A stretch of 32,867 nucleotides of DNA, from positions 1 through 32,867 of the forward strand of contig JACDCB010000158.1 of the NCBI GenBank assembly GCA_013694585.1, in the 5' to 3' direction. Numbering within the stretch: the stretch's first letter is position 1; every line of letters starts with the position of its first letter. The stretch comes from Candidatus Nitrosopumilus sp. GTDB taxonomy: Archaea > Thermoproteota > Nitrososphaeria > Nitrososphaerales > Nitrososphaeraceae. The notes below the pieces were generated by a model. The model was given only the letters and a program-made list of their open reading frames with translations, did not search any database and was not told the DNA's origin. A program made the position numbers and the translations under genes. Of the stretch, positions 29,490 through 32,867 are shown piece by piece.

Positions 29490-29984
29490 ATGTCTGAAAA
29501 AAAAGAAAGCTCTGTAATAAATTTCATTTCTCCTAAAGCAACGATTGGTGAAAATGTCAAAATATGGCATTTTGTATATGTTGGGGATAGTACCATTATA
29601 GGTAATGATGTTATGATTGGCTCACTTACTCACGTGGATTACAATGTTAAGATTGGAAATAACTGTAGGATAGAAGGTTCTGTATATATTCCACCACTTA
29701 CAGAAATTGGGAATAATGTTTTCATTGGCCCTGGGACTACATTTACCAATGATCCTTATCCTATGAGCAAAAGAATGGTTGGGGTGATCATTGAGGATGG
29801 CGCAATCATTGGAGGTAGATCCATTATTAAAGCTGGCGTAACAATAGGTAAGAATAGTGTAATTGCAATGGCTGCTGTAGTAACTAAAGATATACCTCCA
29901 GATGTAGTAGTAATGGGACATCCGGCGAGGATAAAATATACTAGATCAGAATATGATGTAAAAAAAACCAATTGGGATGTTTAG
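29490..29984 (+). CDS. left-handed beta-helix sugar acyltransferase (WbpD-like)
   Basis: Hexapeptide repeats [29 protein letters not shown]...[40 protein letters not shown]-type pattern (observed [40 protein letters not shown]). Confidence 0.92.
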   Translation: [164 protein letters not shown]

Positions 29985-30169
29985 TATTTCCTTATATTTC
30001 ATTTTTTATACTCCTGGCAAATTTATGTTTTAAATTAGATCCTTTCTATGTGGAACTTGATTTCATACAATCTGACGGAATATTGCACCTGGATGGAGAG
30101 AAAGAGAAAAAATAATACAGATCAATTAATACTTTCATCCATATTCAAATTTTCTGCATAATGGTGATA

Positions 30170-31471
30170 CTACATTTCCATTGTGTTGAAAGTAGAATTC
30201 GCTGCTACTATTATTAACTTGTAGTTTGGATGACGATGATTGATATTTTTTTCCATCCTGTCAATTATTTTCTTATGATCTGCACTTGAACAGGCAATTA
30301 TGATGTTGTTAGTAGAACTGGGGATGTAACTTTCAACGTCTTCGATTTCTACTTCTGCAATGTAATCTCGTAGTTTTGATTCCAGTAATTCTCGAATAAT
30401 TGTTTTATCTCCTCTTATTTCATGATTATCAATTGTCCAAAAAATAGTAACCTTTGTTCTACTGGCCTTTATCTCTCTGAACTTTAGTTGACTTCTTGTT
30501 TCGTCAACCAAGTTTTTTATGAATCCTTCAATAGACCTCACTGTCCCATTTACTACATAGCTTAATGCAGTAGAGCTAGATATAGACAAGCCAATAATCC
30601 GAAGATCGAATAAGCCATTTGCTATTTCATCAAAATATATTGACTCTACATTATTGTAAAAGATTTCTCGTCTATCTTCTTTTGATTTACCTAATTTTGA
30701 AATTTCATTGATGCACGTTAAATTTGAGTACTTGTTTATAATATTAATCGAATAGACTAATTCTGCTGATGTTATATTTGATAACTTGATGTCATTTTGA
30801 ATGTGATTGCTCTCATTAATCAAATCAAAAATGCTACTTAAAAATAAATTTTCATTTCTTTGTTGATGAGAACCCAATATTATCTCAGACGTCTTGTCCG
30901 AGTTTATTGGATTATAATAATATGTGACATCTGTCCCAACCATCAAACCCGATTGATGTTCAATGAGTGTAATTATTTCATTATTTCCTCCAATACCTAA
31001 TGGAACATTAATCACAATTACGGTATTTTTCTTTAAATATGTGATTATCTCTTTAAATTTTAAAATTATTTCATTCTTTACATCTTGATTGACTTTTCTT
31101 ATTCTAGGTGCAAAAAAGACTATTGGAGCATTACTAATTGCTTTGTCGAAAGGTTCTAAATTCAATAGTAACTCCTCCTCATTTAAGAAGTTAATATGCG
31201 GATATTCTTTTACAATTTCAGGAGTGAGAATAATTCCCAACCTAGAATTTTCATCAATAATAATTACTTTTGATTGTTTACGAAGTATCTTTTTTGCAAT
31301 TTCATATCCCTCGGTACTTAATCCATAAATGACAATATGCTTATCCTTAGGATCACTCTTTTCTATCTCCAGATTTTCAATATTTTTACCATTATTATGA
31401 AATGTATAATTTGATAATTTTTCAATCTCTTCACTAATACTGTCATTTGGTTTAGCTATCCTGTCTGAAAT
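30170..31471 (-). CDS. UDP-sugar (UDP-ManNAc/UDP-Glc) dehydrogenase-like protein, degenerate, with extended N-terminus lacking a canonical start codon
   Basis: Track ORF starts at TTG 31240, but the frame is open to TAG (31477-31475) and encodes KDKHIVIYGLSTEGYEIAKKILRKQSKVIIIDENSRLGIIL. No ATG/GTG/TTG in that extension; ATT at 31471 or CTG at 31372 are candidate starts. Confidence 0.65.
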   Translation of the reverse strand: MSDRIAKPNDSISEEIEKLSNYTFHNNGKNIENLEIEKSDPKDKHIVIYGLSTEGYEIAKKILRKQSKVIIIDENSRLGIILTPEIVKEYPHINFLNEEELLLNLEPFDKAISNAPIVFFAPRIRKVNQDVKNEIILKFKEIITYLKKNTVIVINVPLGIGGNNEIITLIEHQSGLMVGTDVTYYYNPINSDKTSEIILGSHQQRNENLFLSSIFDLINESNHIQNDIKLSNITSAELVYSINIINKYSNLTCINEISKLGKSKEDRREIFYNNVESIYFDEIANGLFDLRIIGLSISSSTALSYVVNGTVRSIEGFIKNLVDETRSQLKFREIKASRTKVTIFWTIDNHEIRGDKTIIRELLESKLRDYIAEVEIEDVESYIPSSTNNIIIACSSADHKKIIDRMEKNINHRHPNYKLIIVAANSTFNTMEM

Positions 31472-31604
31472 TCTCTACTCCCCCAATACCTTAATTTTAA
31501 ATTTCTTTATTTAGTTTTGGATTTATTGATTTTTATTGCAATTTCGACTAATTAACGACATTAAAAGCGAAAGAATTTTTTAATATTAAAGAATTATTCT
31601 AATT

Positions 31605-32720
31605 GTGAAGATTTGGTTTGACATTTTGACTCCAAAACAAATAATGTTTTTTAAACCTGCGATTATCATGTTGCAAAAACAGGGTCATGAGGTCTTATGT
31701 ACATCACGAAATTATAGAGAAGCCAATGAATTGTCACGACTAATGGGGTTGAATCTTTTGATGATTGGTAACCATGGAGGATCAGATCTTTTTGATAAAC
31801 TCTTTCAAAGTTCAAAGAGAATTATGGAACTGGCTAAAATAATTTCCAAGTTTTCTCCTAATTTAGTGATCAGTTTTTCATCTCCTGAAGCCTCTAGAGT
31901 TTCTTTTGGTTTGGGAATAAATCACATTGGTTTCAATGATTCACCACATGCCGAAGCTGTTGCAAGATTAACTATTCCGTTGTTGACAAAGTTATTTTCT
32001 CCATCTGCTATACCCATTTCCGCCTGGAAAAGATATGGTATATCCTCAAAGCAAATTATACGTTATAAAGGCTTAGATCCTGTTGCATGGTTAAGCCGAG
32101 ACATTCATGAAATCACCTTCCGACCGCAAGGTCGGAAACGACCGCGGGTAGATAAAGATTTTGAATTCTTGAAAGAGTTAAAGATAGACTACTCACGAAA
32201 ATCTATCCTGATAAGACTTGAAGAATCAAAGGCTGCCTATATATCTAACAAGCATTTTCGAGTACGACCATTAGATTTAGTAGATCATGTAGTAAATAAT
32301 TTCGCTGCTAATAACAATATCATTATTCTATGTAGATATCCAGATCAAATCACAGAAATGTCTAAAAGATTCAGAAATAAAGCCATTGTATTGAGACAGG
32401 TTGTTGATGGGGTTAAACTTTTGAATAATATTGATATTTTCATTGGTGCAGGGGGCACAATGACTGCAGAGTCTGCACTACTAGGCAAACCCACTATCTC
32501 TATAGCCCCTATTCAGTTCTATATTGATGATTATTTAAAAAAAATTGGATTAGTTGCCCAAGCATCTAGCCCGGTTCAAATTGACAAATTATTGAAATCA
32601 TTCTTAGACGACGAACAAAAATGCATTTTAATACAAAACCGTGCTACAAGAATATTAAATAAAATGGAAGATCCGATTGAAAAACTCCTAACATATGTAT
32701 CTACAATTAATAAAAAATAG
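31605..32720 (+). CDS. DUF354-family protein (glycosyltransferase/UDP-GlcNAc epimerase-like fold)
   Basis: MKIWFDILTPKQIMFFKPAIIMLQKQGHEVLCTSRNY, SFSSPEASRVSFGLGINHIGFNDSPHA, IGAGGTMTAESALLGKPTIS; GTG start. Confidence 0.85.
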   Translation: MKIWFDILTPKQIMFFKPAIIMLQKQGHEVLCTSRNYREANELSRLMGLNLLMIGNHGGSDLFDKLFQSSKRIMELAKIISKFSPNLVISFSSPEASRVSFGLGINHIGFNDSPHAEAVARLTIPLLTKLFSPSAIPISAWKRYGISSKQIIRYKGLDPVAWLSRDIHEITFRPQGRKRPRVDKDFEFLKELKIDYSRKSILIRLEESKAAYISNKHFRVRPLDLVDHVVNNFAANNNIIILCRYPDQITEMSKRFRNKAIVLRQVVDGVKLLNNIDIFIGAGGTMTAESALLGKPTISIAPIQFYIDDYLKKIGLVAQASSPVQIDKLLKSFLDDEQKCILIQNRATRILNKMEDPIEKLLTYVSTINKK

Positions 32721-32768
32721 ATTCGTAAAATTAATAACGTCCGTACTTACAATATAAAAATGCCCGGA

Positions 32769-32857
32769 AGCCCGGTAGTATTACAAGTGCCGAGTGTAGT
32801 GGCCAAGCATAGAGGCCTTTGGAGCCTTTGACCCCAGTTCGAATCTGGGCCGGGCTA
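32769..32857 (+). tRNA. tRNA-Gln(UUG) with a 16-nt intron in the D stem (about 32779-32794)
   Basis: AGCCCGG pairs with CCGGGCT, A73, T arm CCCAG-TTCGAAT-CTGGG, anticodon arm GAGGC-CTTTGGA-GCCTT. Removing TATTACAAGTGCCGAG leaves a 73-nt cloverleaf with D stem GTG/CAT. Confidence 0.9.
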
Positions 32858-32867
32858 TGATTATTAT

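Overview
This is an AT-rich archaeal chromosome segment. Gene content (Kae1, Bud32, L7Ae, S28e, L24e, aIF5B, Alba, archease, archaeal HisS, no CCA encoded on tRNAs) and protein style suggest a Thaumarchaeota/Nitrososphaeria lineage; the exact genus is not determinable here. It is mostly a housekeeping neighbourhood: a two-component pair, CDF cation efflux, a Ygr210/YchF-type GTPase, Kae1 and Bud32, a GlmM-family mutase, the L7Ae-S28e-L24e-NDK-aIF5B cluster, HisS, archease, thioredoxin, a four-gene succinate dehydrogenase operon, a DUF59 protein, ArgH, Alba and an IlvE-like aminotransferase, followed by a sugar/glycan-type set at the 3' end. I found no mobile elements or CRISPR. The most interesting signals are: (1) two tRNA genes with introns at non-canonical positions. 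tRNA-Leu(UAG) appears to have two introns flanking an 8-nt anticodon exon, and tRNA-Gln(UUG) has one in the D stem. The two non-canonical introns are both 16 nt and share the same 1+9+4+2 layout. (2) A degenerate UDP-sugar-dehydrogenase-like gene whose Rossmann N-terminus lies upstream of any ATG/GTG/TTG codon. (3) A PurF paralogue lacking the Cys nucleophile and the PRPP loop. (4) A eukaryote-like GNA1 acetyltransferase. (5) A possible k-turn-like element directly upstream of L7Ae. All calls are by eye; no searches or folding programs were run.
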